DNA of 6,241 nt from positions 1 through 6,241 of the forward strand of contig JALUZQ010000232.1 in assembly GCA_027011725.1 (NCBI GenBank). Direction: 5' to 3'. The notes under the pieces were generated by a model that worked only from the letters and a program-made list of their open reading frames with translations, was not told the origin of the DNA and searched no databases. The first letter of the stretch is position 1; each line of letters starts with the position of its first letter. Made by a program: the position numbers and the translations under genes. The stretch is from Sulfurimonas sp. GTDB lineage: Bacteria; Campylobacterota; Campylobacteria; Campylobacterales; Sulfurimonadaceae. Shown one piece after another: positions 1 to 6,239 of the stretch.

Positions 1-189
1 CTTTATGTTGGAAAAAACATCTTAAATCAGTTCCGTCAGGATAATGGCTATAAAGAGGGGACATATAAAAAAATATGGTGTGGGAAAGAGGATAACGTAG
101 TAATGAAAGCCATTTGGGAAACACATAGCGAACTTACTCCGGAAGTGCTATATGAAGAGTTGGCAAAAGCCTACTGCGCGCTCTGTTAA
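1..189 (+). CDS. dut: dUTPase (dimeric, all-alpha type), C-terminal end only
   Basis: This is the 3' end of a gene that begins before the window. Frame 1 is open from base 1 to the TAA at 187-189 and gives 62 residues. The product should hydrolyse dUTP to dUMP and pyrophosphate in the cytoplasm, keeping uracil out of DNA and supplying dUMP for dTMP synthesis. The visible part starts LYVGKNILNQFRQDNGYKEG and continues with YKKIW and GKEDN. From memory this closely matches the C-terminus of the Campylobacter jejuni dimeric dUTPase (GKN-LN-FRQ-NGYK-G-YKK-W-GKEDNEV). That stretch carries late substrate-binding motifs of the all-alpha NTP pyrophosphatase fold, which is unrelated to trimeric beta dUTPases. 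The catalytic acidic motifs would lie upstream and cannot be seen. The next gene follows after 12 bases on the same strand, so the two are probably co-transcribed. Confidence 0.85.
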   Translation, partial: LYVGKNILNQFRQDNGYKEGTYKKIWCGKEDNVVMKAIWETHSELTPEVLYEELAKAYCALC

Positions 190-191
190 GC

Positions 192-196
192 GAGGG
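192..196 (+). promoter_or_regulatory. Ribosome binding site supporting the TTG start at 202
   Basis: GAGGG lies 5 bases before the TTG at 202-204, directly after the dUTPase stop. There is no in-frame ATG or GTG near the beginning of the conserved ABC domain, so this site decides the start. Confidence 0.55.
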
Positions 197-201
197 TTTG
201 C

Positions 202-774
202 TTGTCTAGCGTTTTACATATAGATAACCTCTCCTTTGGTTACTCTAAAGAGAAGCTACTCTTTTCTCACTTCTCTTTAGATGTAAAACAGGGTGAGCTC
301 AAGGCCATTGTCGGTGAGAGTGGAGCAGGTAAAAGTACACTCTTTGAGGTGATTTTGGGTAATTTGCAGCCACTGAGCGGTAGTGTCAAACGCAGTGATA
401 AAGTTTCACAGATATTTCAAGACCCATACAGCTCTTTTCACCCAAGCTATACACTCCTCAACCAAATAAGCGATGTAGCACCCCTTACAAATTTAGATGC
501 TTATTTAAAAGAGATAAATCTTGAAAAAGAGCTTTTAAATAAACTTCCTCATGAACTCTCAGGCGGACAGCTCCAACGTGCTTCTATTTTACGTGCGATG
601 TTAATGCAACCCGAACTGCTACTACTCGATGAACCTACATCTGCACTTGATAATGTCATTCAACTTGAGGTGATGCAAATGTTGCTGAAGCGGCTTGATA
701 AAACTGCTATGCTGCTCATTACCCATGATATGGATTTAGCAGCATGGTGCGCAGATGAGGTGATAAAAATTTAA
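202..774 (+). CDS. Short ABC transporter ATP-binding protein, peptide/nickel importer type (DppF/NikE-like)
   Basis: A cytoplasmic ATPase subunit of 190 residues that would power an inner-membrane importer. All nucleotide-binding elements are present: A-loop Tyr14, Walker A GESGAGKST (38-46), Q-loop at Gln73, signature LSGGQ (119-123), Walker B LLLLDEP (139-145), D-loop SALD (147-150) and H-loop His175. The Q-loop context FQDPYSSFHP is typical of the Opp/Dpp/Nik family. Family members usually have 250-330 residues with a C-terminal oligopeptide/dipeptide region. Here the protein stops about 15 residues after the H-loop, so that region is missing, yet the domain itself is intact and no frameshift is evident. 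The TTG start is supported by GAGGG. No permease or binding protein lies in the window; they may be upstream of dut or elsewhere. The substrate (peptide, nickel or other) cannot be told from this sequence. Confidence 0.85.
   Translation: MSSVLHIDNLSFGYSKEKLLFSHFSLDVKQGELKAIVGESGAGKSTLFEVILGNLQPLSGSVKRSDKVSQIFQDPYSSFHPSYTLLNQISDVAPLTNLDAYLKEINLEKELLNKLPHELSGGQLQRASILRAMLMQPELLLLDEPTSALDNVIQLEVMQMLLKRLDKTAMLLITHDMDLAAWCADEVIKI
771..774. other. Shared convergent stop codons (TTAA)
   Basis: The palindrome TTAA supplies TAA (772-774) to the plus-strand ABC gene and TAA (773-771) to the minus-strand crcB gene. There is no intergenic space. The best nearby hairpin, 793-804, has a 4-bp stem and no U-tract, so no terminator can be called for either unit. 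Confidence 0.9.
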
Positions 775-1151
775 GCGTAGAGTTTTTTAAAGAGCATCAC
801 TGCTAAAAGTGTTGCACTTATGCTCAGCGTTACATTTAAAAATATGTTGAGTCCAAAACTTGTAAACTCTCCCTCTTGGAGCATATTTACATTTTCAAGT
901 GAGAATGTTGAAAATGTAGTCAGTGCTCCTAAAAATCCTGTAACTACAAAAGCTTTGTACTCCGGCTGTACACTTTGTGCAAAAAACATTGCAGCGAAGC
1001 CTATGATAAAACTTCCAAGAACATTCACACTGAGTGTTCCAAAAGGAAAAAAAGAACCGGAGAATTTTTGAACACCCGTTGCGATGAGAAACCTAGAGAT
1101 TGCTCCAAAAAAACCACCTGCACCAACGATAAATAGAAGTGTTATGTTCAT
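771..1151 (-). CDS. crcB: Fluoride-specific ion channel CrcB/Fluc
   Basis: A small inner-membrane protein of 126 residues, the usual length for the family, with four predicted membrane helices (about 3-25, 36-59, 66-88 and 98-121). Fluc channels are antiparallel dimers that let fluoride leave the cell and so protect enolase and pyrophosphatase. Family hallmarks are visible: GGFFGAISR at 12-20, FGTLSVNVLGS at 37-47 including the pore-region Asn43, and GFLGALTTFSTFS at 72-84 with Phe80 and Phe83 in the positions of the pore phenylalanines. It is the last gene of the minus-strand operon. Its ATG overlaps the stop of the DUF190 gene (ATGA), and its own stop overlaps that of the convergent ABC gene. 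Only one copy is present, so a homodimer is expected. No fluoride riboswitch lies in front of it. Confidence 0.93.
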   Translation of the reverse strand: MNITLLFIVGAGGFFGAISRFLIATGVQKFSGSFFPFGTLSVNVLGSFIIGFAAMFFAQSVQPEYKAFVVTGFLGALTTFSTFSLENVNMLQEGEFTSFGLNIFLNVTLSISATLLAVMLFKKLYA

Positions 1152-1507
1152 TGTTTTTCTTGCATATTGAAATTTTCATGTTTGTACTTGATGACTTCAG
1201 TATCTGTGAGAGTCAAAAGAGCATTTTCAAGCATACTGTCAATAGTTTCAATAAAAGTACGAATTTTTGCTTCATCATCAATAATCTCAACAACAAGAGG
1301 GAGTTTTTGTGCTAAAGCCCACACTTTAAAACTATGCACCTCAGAGAAGGCACCAATGCCTGCTACTGCTTTAAAAACAGTGGCTCCGGCAAGGTTTTGT
1401 TCTTTCACTGCTTTGAGGATCTCTTCAAAAAGCGGTTGCCCTTCATATTTGTCCAGAGTATCTATGTAGATACGTAAAATTTTCTTTTGTCCTAAATAGC
1501 GTTTCAT
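1148..1507 (-). CDS. DUF190 family protein
   Basis: A cytoplasmic protein of 119 residues, without signal peptide or membrane segment. The sequence fits the DUF190 family, which is predicted to have a PII-like ferredoxin fold: an early beta strand LRIYID (11-16), a helix PLFEEILKAVKEQ, the family core GATVFKAVAGIGAF (41-54), then LPLVVEIIDD (69-78) and a C-terminal helix. DUF190 genes often lie beside crcB, which suggests a role linked to fluoride or to sensing a small ligand, but no biochemical function is established that I know of. Its start ATG overlaps the plsC stop (ATGA) and its stop overlaps the crcB start (ATGA), so it is coupled on both sides. The start has only a weak purine-rich stretch (AGAGAG) ahead of an A8 run, which makes reinitiation by plsC ribosomes likely. 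Confidence 0.85.
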   Translation of the reverse strand: MKRYLGQKKILRIYIDTLDKYEGQPLFEEILKAVKEQNLAGATVFKAVAGIGAFSEVHSFKVWALAQKLPLVVEIIDDEAKIRTFIETIDSMLENALLTLTDTEVIKYKHENFNMQEKQ

Positions 1508-1515
1508 TTTTTTTC
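1504..1515 (-). other. A8 slippery stretch at the plsC stop / DUF190 start
   Basis: On the minus strand the plsC frame ends GAA AAA AAA TGA, and the last A of the eight begins the DUF190 ATG. In the plsC frame the heptamer reads A AAA AAA directly before the stop. The DUF190 frame is -1 relative to plsC, so slippage would join the two frames. No stimulatory stem-loop or strong internal Shine-Dalgarno sequence was identified. The sequence is certain; recoding is inference. Confidence 0.4.
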
Positions 1516-2196
1516 TCTCTTTACTTCTTCATCGTAGACTTTTTGCATCTTTAAACGCAGCTCCGCCAACCAGTTCGGATCATCAGGATCTGCCACAAAA
1601 GAGTCGAGAAATATTGCTTTGATCCGCTTTGGCATATAGTAAAAATTCTTTATGTTGTAGCACTTTGCAGTTTCTATGAGAACAATAGGCTGCACTTTGA
1701 GCTTGTATTTGTCGGCTATGACCTTTGCACCTGATTTAAACGGTAACATTCGACCGGTACGAGAGCGTGTTCCTTCTGGAAAAATGGTAAGTACCCGTTT
1801 CTTTTTGAGTCGGTCTTTGGCAGCTCTGAGGAGTTTAATGAGAGAGATTTTACTTTCACGTTCAACTTCTATATCTTCAGGCAGACTCATAGCAAGACCA
1901 AAGAAAGGGACATCAAAGAGTGCTTTTTTTGCCACCCATGTAATATCTTTAGATGTGAGCGTCTCAATCACACCTATGTCAATGTCACTTTGATGGTTTA
2001 CTAAAAACATCTGCGCATCAGGGTCTTCTTGACCTATTTTCTCAACAGAGAAAAAGGTACTTAACCGTACAAACCACGCTGCTATTTTGCGTGCGTATGG
2101 ACGAGGAAGTAGAGGGTACATAATGATAGAGAAGGTTAAAGCTATAAAGATTATAGTCGTAGCTATAAACCAGTTAATATGCGCAAGTATCTTCAT
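1504..2196 (-). CDS. plsC: 1-acyl-sn-glycerol-3-phosphate acyltransferase (PlsC family)
   Basis: An inner-membrane enzyme of 230 residues expected to acylate lysophosphatidic acid to phosphatidic acid in phospholipid synthesis. An N-terminal membrane segment (about 8-30) precedes the acyltransferase domain. Motif I is NHQSDID with the catalytic His68 and Asp73 (HX4D), motif II is around VPFFGLAMSLPEDIEVERES (96-115) with Arg113, motif III is FPEGTRS (139-145), and a proline-containing strand (VQPIVLIE, 168-175) forms motif IV. Length is normal. The ATG at 2196 lies inside the end of the upstream gene, giving a 23-base overlap in another frame, and has GGGTAAAG-like sequence before it; the next in-frame ATG (Met26) would remove most of the membrane segment. 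A lysine-rich tail ends in the A8 stretch. Substrate preference within the PlsC superfamily is not fixed by sequence alone, but no competing family fits better. Confidence 0.88.
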   Translation of the reverse strand: MKILAHINWFIATTIIFIALTFSIIMYPLLPRPYARKIAAWFVRLSTFFSVEKIGQEDPDAQMFLVNHQSDIDIGVIETLTSKDITWVAKKALFDVPFFGLAMSLPEDIEVERESKISLIKLLRAAKDRLKKKRVLTIFPEGTRSRTGRMLPFKSGAKVIADKYKLKVQPIVLIETAKCYNIKNFYYMPKRIKAIFLDSFVADPDDPNWLAELRLKMQKVYDEEVKREKK

Positions 2197-3220
2197 TCTT
2201 TACCCAGCCTATTTTATTGTTCGTTAGTTTTACTTTGATGTAGTTTTGTGTTTGACCCTCTTTTGCAAGATAAATCTTTGTTTGTGTTGTTTGAAAAATT
2301 GTTCCGTTATCTACAGGAAGCAGATGGATCTGTGCACCTTTTTTTATGCAAATATTCTTTTGAGGAATAGAGAGGTAAAGAATATAACCCAAAGGAAGAA
2401 AAATAAGAATAAGATAGATGATTTTTCTTTTTAGAAGCACAAGAATAAAGCCAAGCAAGGCAACAGCTGCAGCTGCATACATCTTTTGCATGTCATGTGA
2501 CTGGTCACGAGGTTTAAGATCACTTTGTGTTGTGACGCTGTCATCATCAACGATGACAGGAATGTCAATAAGCTCAAATCTGTTTTTGAGCAGATTAAAA
2601 TAGCTGAAAGTAAAATGCTCAAGTTGCTTGTCTATGACAACAAAATAGGTGATTTTTGAAGCGAGATAAGAGTTTGTAGAAGACTCTTTCCCTTGCTTAT
2701 AAACATCTTTAAAATGTAAAGCGTCTATATCTGTATTTTCTCCTGAGAGTACAAAGACGATGATATTATGAGTGTTGTCATAGTTCGTCGTTTTGTACTC
2801 ACTTAAAACAAGATCATTTGCGATGATATTTGAAAAGTTCTTTTTCGGATTGAGTTTGATAACGTTAAGCTTTTCTCCCTTTATAAAAGTGGAGTTATAC
2901 TCTTGTGAGGCGATAAGTGAAGCATTGACATCAGGAAGTTTCGCTCTATTTGCAGTACTTTGCAGGTGAAAAGTATCATAGAGAAATTTTCCCTTTTGTT
3001 CACGAATAGGCACTTCATCAAGAATTTTCAATCCTCTTGCATTTGAAAATTCATAGGCAATATCATCATAGTTTTGAACAGTTGAGAGTGCTTTGAGAGT
3101 GATAGTAAATATCTCTCCTTGTATGACTCTTTTTGGAATCTCATCATATGAAAGGTAGATGACTTTATTTGCATAAAGTGATGAGATGAAAAGTAAAACA
3201 AGGAGAAAAGCTTTTATCAC
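2174..3220 (-). CDS. Uncharacterised membrane-anchored periplasmic protein with BatD-like region and C-terminal SH3-like domain
   Basis: I do not recognise a named gene. The 348 residues begin with a signal peptide (1-17, likely cut after SLYA). A beta-rich region of about 20-225 follows, resembling BatD-type Ig-like domains and possibly made of two related halves (20-125 and 135-225). A polar linker (225-246) leads to two membrane helices (about 247-263 and 267-284) joined by KRK, and a C-terminal domain (about 289-345) ending in IGWV, typical of bacterial SH3-like folds. The predicted topology puts both the beta-rich region and the SH3-like domain in the periplasm. Cys291 and Cys346 flank that domain and could form a disulfide. 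The start is GTG at 3220, overlapping the purQ stop (GTGA). A cell-envelope role, perhaps peptidoglycan binding or chaperoning of membrane proteins, is speculative. Its last codons double as the start of plsC. Confidence 0.75.
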   Translation of the reverse strand: MIKAFLLVLLFISSLYANKVIYLSYDEIPKRVIQGEIFTITLKALSTVQNYDDIAYEFSNARGLKILDEVPIREQKGKFLYDTFHLQSTANRAKLPDVNASLIASQEYNSTFIKGEKLNVIKLNPKKNFSNIIANDLVLSEYKTTNYDNTHNIIVFVLSGENTDIDALHFKDVYKQGKESSTNSYLASKITYFVVIDKQLEHFTFSYFNLLKNRFELIDIPVIVDDDSVTTQSDLKPRDQSHDMQKMYAAAAVALLGFILVLLKRKIIYLILIFLPLGYILYLSIPQKNICIKKGAQIHLLPVDNGTIFQTTQTKIYLAKEGQTQNYIKVKLTNNKIGWVKNEDTCAY

Positions 3221-3891
3221 GACTCGAAGAAACCTTGTAGCATATTTACGCCGTCTGCACTGCCAAGCAGAGCTTCCATGGCACGTTCAGGGTGTGGCAT
3301 AAGACCAAATACATTTTTTTCTTTATTACAAATACCGGCAATACTTTCCACACTTCCATTAGGGTTTTGGATTTCACCATTTGCATCAGTATATTTTAAA
3401 AGTACCTGTCCATTTGCTTCAAGCTCTTGTAGCCCAGCTTCATCTATGTAGTAATTTCCATCATGATGTGCGATAGGGATATTTACGACATCACCATTTG
3501 AGAGCTTTTTTAAAAAAACATTGTCATTACTGACAACTTTAAGATGATGGTGTTTTGAGATAAAGTGTAGACCTTCGTTGCGTTTGAGTGCACCTGGAAG
3601 TAGACCAGCTTCAGTTAAAACCTGAAAACCATTACAAATTCCAAGCACTTTTCCGCCCTCGGCTGCATACTCAGCTACTGCTTTCATCACAGGAGAGAAC
3701 TTTGCGATGGCACCACTTCTGAGGTAGTCTCCATAAGAGAAACCACCTGCTACAACAAGCAGGTCAGTATCATTAGGAATATTTTGAGATTTATGCCAGA
3801 CTATCTCTGTATCAGCACCAAGTTTTTTAAATGCATACTCAGTGTCATATTCACAGTTCGTTCCAGGAAATTGGAGAATTGAAACTTTCAT
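3217..3891 (-). CDS. purQ: Phosphoribosylformylglycinamidine synthase subunit PurQ (glutaminase)
   Basis: A cytoplasmic class I glutamine amidotransferase of 224 residues, standard for stand-alone PurQ. It releases ammonia from glutamine and passes it to PurL, which turns FGAR into FGAM, the fourth step of purine synthesis. Visible landmarks are the N-terminal [10 protein letters not shown] (8-17), the [16 protein letters not shown] block (48-63), the nucleophile elbow GICNG with Cys86, and the catalytic MPHPER with His200 and Glu202. The ATG at 3891 shares one base with the stop of purS (TAATG), so the two are translationally coupled, as expected for subunits needed in fixed ratio. It ends in a GTGA overlap with the next gene. 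The catalytic set is complete and nothing suggests decay. Confidence 0.96.
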   Translation of the reverse strand: MKVSILQFPGTNCEYDTEYAFKKLGADTEIVWHKSQNIPNDTDLLVVAGGFSYGDYLRSGAIAKFSPVMKAVAEYAAEGGKVLGICNGFQVLTEAGLLPGALKRNEGLHFISKHHHLKVVSNDNVFLKKLSNGDVVNIPIAHHDGNYYIDEAGLQELEANGQVLLKYTDANGEIQNPNGSVESIAGICNKEKNVFGLMPHPERAMEALLGSADGVNMLQGFFES

Positions 3892-4133
3892 TATACAAGC
3901 TCTATGTTATAGTCTTCAATTACAGTATTTGCAAGGAGTTCTTCACACATTTCAGTCACATCACTCATTGCTTTTTCTTTATCTGTTTCATCAAGTTGTA
4001 AAACGATCTGTTTTCCAACACGAACATCTTTGACTGCATTAAACCCAAGAGAATCAAGTGCGTGATGAACGGCTTTTCCTTGAGAGTCTAATACACCTGC
4101 TTTTAAATATACGTTTACTATTGCTTTTATCAT
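3891..4133 (-). CDS. purS: Phosphoribosylformylglycinamidine synthase subunit PurS
   Basis: An 80-residue cytoplasmic adaptor that holds PurQ and PurL together in the split FGAM synthase used by Bacillus, archaea and Campylobacterota, where enterobacteria use one large PurL. Family features are the opening strand KAIVNVYLKAGVLDSQGKAV (3-22), then HALDSLGFNAVKDVRVGK and the final strand DYNIELV. Its length matches the family. The ATG at 4133 has a good ribosome site, AGGGA (4141-4145), 7 bases upstream and lying inside the last codons of purC; the gap to purC is 2 bases. Its presence implies a small-type PurL encoded elsewhere in the genome. Confidence 0.95.
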   Translation of the reverse strand: MIKAIVNVYLKAGVLDSQGKAVHHALDSLGFNAVKDVRVGKQIVLQLDETDKEKAMSDVTEMCEELLANTVIEDYNIELV

Positions 4134-4135
4134 AA

Positions 4136-4849
4136 TTACTTCCCTAAAATTCTATCTAGTACTTGCTCATAGGCAACTGTTAATCCGCCAAGGCCTTGAC
4201 GAAATCTATCTTTATCCATCTTCTCACCACTCTCTATGTCCCAAAAACGACAATTGTCAGGTGAAATTTCATCTACTAAAATGATGTTTCCATCTTTGTC
4301 TTTTCCAAACTCGAGTTTAAAATCAACAAGATTAAGCCCTTTGTCTGCAAAGTAAGGTTTTAAAATGTCATTTACTTGTCTTGCCATACGACGAAGTTTG
4401 TCAAGCTCATCTTGAAAATCAACAAGTCCTAAAATAAGCGCGTGTTGGTCGTTAAGCTTTGGATCTCCAAGCTCATCATTTTTGTAATCAAACTCTACTA
4501 AAGTAAATGGTAAAACTGTACCGTCTTCTATACCAAGATTACGAGTGAGTGAACCTGTGGCGATATTGCGGACAATTACCTCAATCATAATAACATCCAC
4601 TTTTTTATGGAGCATATGGTTATCATCTAACATTTTTACGAAGTGTGTAGGGATACCGTTTGCTTCAAGCAGTTTAAAAAGTTCTGTAGATATCTTGTTA
4701 TTGAGCGCACCTTTTCCAGCTTCACTCGATTTCTTTTCACCGTTAAACGCAGTTAAATCATCTTTAAACTCAGAGATGACAAGGTTCTCATCATCTGTGA
4801 GGTATAATTTTTTTGCTTTTCCTTCGTAGAGTAACTCTCTTTTTTCCAC
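4136..4849 (-). CDS. purC: Phosphoribosylaminoimidazole-succinocarboxamide synthase (SAICAR synthetase)
   Basis: A cytoplasmic enzyme of 237 residues that joins CAIR and aspartate with ATP to give SAICAR in purine synthesis. Characteristic blocks are [10 protein letters not shown] (7-16) in the ATP-binding part, [13 protein letters not shown] (28-40), [12 protein letters not shown] (90-101), LVDFKLEFG (174-182) and [12 protein letters not shown] (193-204), the last two near the nucleotide and metal site. Length is typical of bacterial short-form PurC. Translation starts at GTG 4849, giving [10 protein letters not shown], with AAGGA (4858-4862) 8 bases upstream overlapping the end of ctp. Only 5 bases separate it from the ctp stop. 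The order purC-purS-purQ is a common purine cluster; purL, the usual next partner, is not here. Confidence 0.97.
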   Translation of the reverse strand: MEKRELLYEGKAKKLYLTDDENLVISEFKDDLTAFNGEKKSSEAGKGALNNKISTELFKLLEANGIPTHFVKMLDDNHMLHKKVDVIMIEVIVRNIATGSLTRNLGIEDGTVLPFTLVEFDYKNDELGDPKLNDQHALILGLVDFQDELDKLRRMARQVNDILKPYFADKGLNLVDFKLEFGKDKDGNIILVDEISPDNCRFWDIESGEKMDKDRFRQGLGGLTVAYEQVLDRILGK

Positions 4850-4854
4850 GCTGC

Positions 4855-6171
4855 CTATCCTTTTAATATGATTAATGATTTGGTAATATCAACTGCTTCT
4901 TTGAGTTGAATATCTTTTTCAAGCATTTCTGGCGTAATTATATCTTTTTTATCTTTTTTATCTTCTTTAGTCTTGCTTTTTTTGCCATCAATTTTTTCAA
5001 GTTCTTTTTGAAGGTGCTTTTTGAGGTCTGCTTCTTTGATAGCAAACTCATTTTTATGGACTTTCACTTCACCCGGAGCAACTGTTATGTCAGGTGTTAC
5101 ACCAACAGCTTGAATCGTTCTTCCACTTGGCAAATAATATCTTGCGATGGTGAGTTTGATAGCTTCTTTCTTTGAAATAGGCAGTACAACTTGCACACTT
5201 CCTTTTCCAAAAGTTTTTTCACCGACCAAAACAGCACGTTTGTGATCTTGCAAGGCACCACTTACAATTTCACTTGCACTTGCACTCCCTCCATTGACTA
5301 GAACCACAAGAGGAACTTCCGTGAGAGTGTCACTCTCATGTGCATTATAGACTTTGTTTTCTGATTTACGTCGTCCTTTTTGTGAAACGATGACACCCTC
5401 GTCGACAAATGTATCTACAAGACCTACAGCCTGATCGAGCAAGCCTCCCGGATTATTACGTAGGTCAAGAATAATTCCTTTTGTGTTTGCTTTATTCTTC
5501 TTAATTGCCTTTGCAACATCTTTGACAACTTTTTTATCAAAACTTGTCACTCTTAGATATAAAATATTGTCGTTAATAGTTTTTGAATAGACAGATTGGA
5601 TTTTGATAATATCACGTACGATATGAATAGAAAGAGGTTTGTTTTCTCCTTCACGGACAATCATTAAATCAATAGGTGTACCGACTTTTCCTCTCATGAG
5701 AGAAACAGCTTCATCGATAGTCATTCCGATGGTAGATTTTTTGTCAATTTTTAAAATGATATCACCAGCTTTGAGCCCTGCTTTGTCAGCAGGCGTTCCC
5801 TCAATGGGAGAGATGACAGTGAGTGCCCCATCTTTCATCCCTACAGTAATGCCAAGCCCGCCAAACTCACCATTTGTTTGCACCTCAAGGCGTTTAAAAT
5901 CTTTTTGAGTAAGAAAAGCTGAATGGGCATCAAGATTTTTCATCATACCATCGAGGGCTTTGTCTATGAGCTCATTAATAGTTACTTTATCTACATCATA
6001 TTGTTCTACTATGTTGAGTACATTTGCAAACTTACTCAAAGCTTCAAGACGTGACGTCTCTTTCTCTGCTGTTTGCGCTGCGCTTTTAGATGCGAGTTCT
6101 GAAGAAAAAAGGAGCGTAGAACAGAGTGCTACAGAGAGAAATCCGAGGGAAATAATTTTTTTGTTTTTCAT
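4855..6171 (-). CDS. ctp: Carboxyl-terminal processing protease, S41 family
   Basis: A secreted or membrane-tethered periplasmic serine protease of 438 residues that trims or degrades proteins from the C-terminus. A signal peptide or anchor (about 1-24) is followed by a helical segment, a PDZ domain (about 96-185, with GGLGITVG and [13 protein letters not shown]) that binds substrate tails, and the S41 catalytic core. The core has [10 protein letters not shown] (234-243), [10 protein letters not shown] with nucleophile Ser298, and [11 protein letters not shown] with general base Lys323 and Gln327. The Ser-Lys spacing of 25 is the family norm. Residues 396-410 form a Lys/Asp-rich linker encoded partly by a 9-base repeat, before a C-terminal helix. 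The ATG at 6171 has AGG 6 bases upstream. It is the first gene of the operon, directly behind a promoter, and ends 5 bases before purC. Its natural substrate cannot be inferred. Confidence 0.95.
   Translation of the reverse strand: MKNKKIISLGFLSVALCSTLLFSSELASKSAAQTAEKETSRLEALSKFANVLNIVEQYDVDKVTINELIDKALDGMMKNLDAHSAFLTQKDFKRLEVQTNGEFGGLGITVGMKDGALTVISPIEGTPADKAGLKAGDIILKIDKKSTIGMTIDEAVSLMRGKVGTPIDLMIVREGENKPLSIHIVRDIIKIQSVYSKTINDNILYLRVTSFDKKVVKDVAKAIKKNKANTKGIILDLRNNPGGLLDQAVGLVDTFVDEGVIVSQKGRRKSENKVYNAHESDTLTEVPLVVLVNGGSASASEIVSGALQDHKRAVLVGEKTFGKGSVQVVLPISKKEAIKLTIARYYLPSGRTIQAVGVTPDITVAPGEVKVHKNEFAIKEADLKKHLQKELEKIDGKKSKTKEDKKDKKDIITPEMLEKDIQLKEAVDITKSLIILKG
4942..4968 (-). repeat. 9-base tandem repeat, three copies, within ctp
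   Basis: Two perfect copies of AAAAAAGAT and one with a single change (AAAGAAGAT) encode K-E/K-D three times (residues 402-410). The reading frame is kept if copies are gained or lost, so the linker length may vary among strains. The unit is short and in a disordered linker. Confidence 0.7.
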
Positions 6172-6177
6172 AATATA

Positions 6178-6180
6178 CCT
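6178..6180 (-). promoter_or_regulatory. Ribosome binding site of ctp
   Basis: AGG on the minus strand lies 6 bases before the ATG at 6171. This supports the chosen start, since no upstream in-frame start is needed and the signal peptide begins directly here. Confidence 0.5.
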
Positions 6181-6202
6181 AGATAAAATTTTTTAAAAAG
6201 GC

Positions 6203-6208
6203 ATTATA
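6203..6208 (-). promoter_or_regulatory. Housekeeping-sigma -10 element driving the ctp-to-crcB operon
   Basis: A perfect TATAAT on the minus strand, in the context TTGATATAATGC, sits 31 bases before the ctp ATG and predicts a short leader of about 25 bases. There is no TTGACA-like -35 at normal spacing; the upstream region is simply A/T-rich. That is usual for Campylobacterota sigma-70 promoters, where the -35 is poorly conserved. It is the only promoter-like sequence in a non-coding position on this strand. Confidence 0.65.
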
Positions 6209-6218
6209 TCAACTCTTA

Positions 6219-6239
6219 TTAAATAGCTGTTTAAATAGC
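6219..6239 (-). repeat. Direct repeat upstream of the ctp promoter
   Basis: GCTATTTAA occurs twice on the minus strand, exactly repeated with a 3-base spacer (period 12), ending about 10 bases upstream of the TATAAT. The distal copy and spacer also form an imperfect dyad (6226-6239, one mismatched pair). The position would suit an activator or repressor site, but A/T-rich sequence makes chance possible, and the window ends 2 bases beyond it. Confidence 0.35.

Noticed and set aside
793..804. Small hairpin AGCA-TCAC-TGCT near the convergent stops as a terminator
   Set aside because: The stem is only 4 bp, lies inside the crcB coding region and is not followed by a run of T on either strand.
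820..1071. Plus-strand open frame opposite crcB
   Set aside because: It is antisense to a clear crcB gene, has no family features and no convincing ribosome site.
1676..1993. Plus-strand open frame opposite plsC (and similar frames at 1167-1469, 4545-4829, 4906-5175, 5639-5908, 5960-6196)
   Set aside because: All lie antisense to genes with intact conserved motifs. Their serine- and phenylalanine-rich translations are typical shadows of coding sequence.
2246..2622. Short open frames on both strands within the SH3-like gene
   Set aside because: They overlap the longer frame, which has a signal peptide, membrane helices and coupled junctions on both sides. Nothing supports a separate small gene.
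3890..3895. TATAAT on the minus strand at the purS/purQ junction, as an internal promoter
   Set aside because: The sequence is made by the last valine codon, the stop and the start codon of the two genes, and there is no supporting upstream element. Similar TATAAT matches occur inside coding sequence at 2150-2155 and 5344-5349, as expected by chance.
6100..6171. Lipoprotein signal at Cys17 of Ctp
   Set aside because: The residue before the cysteine is leucine, not Gly, Ala or Ser, so it does not fit a lipobox.
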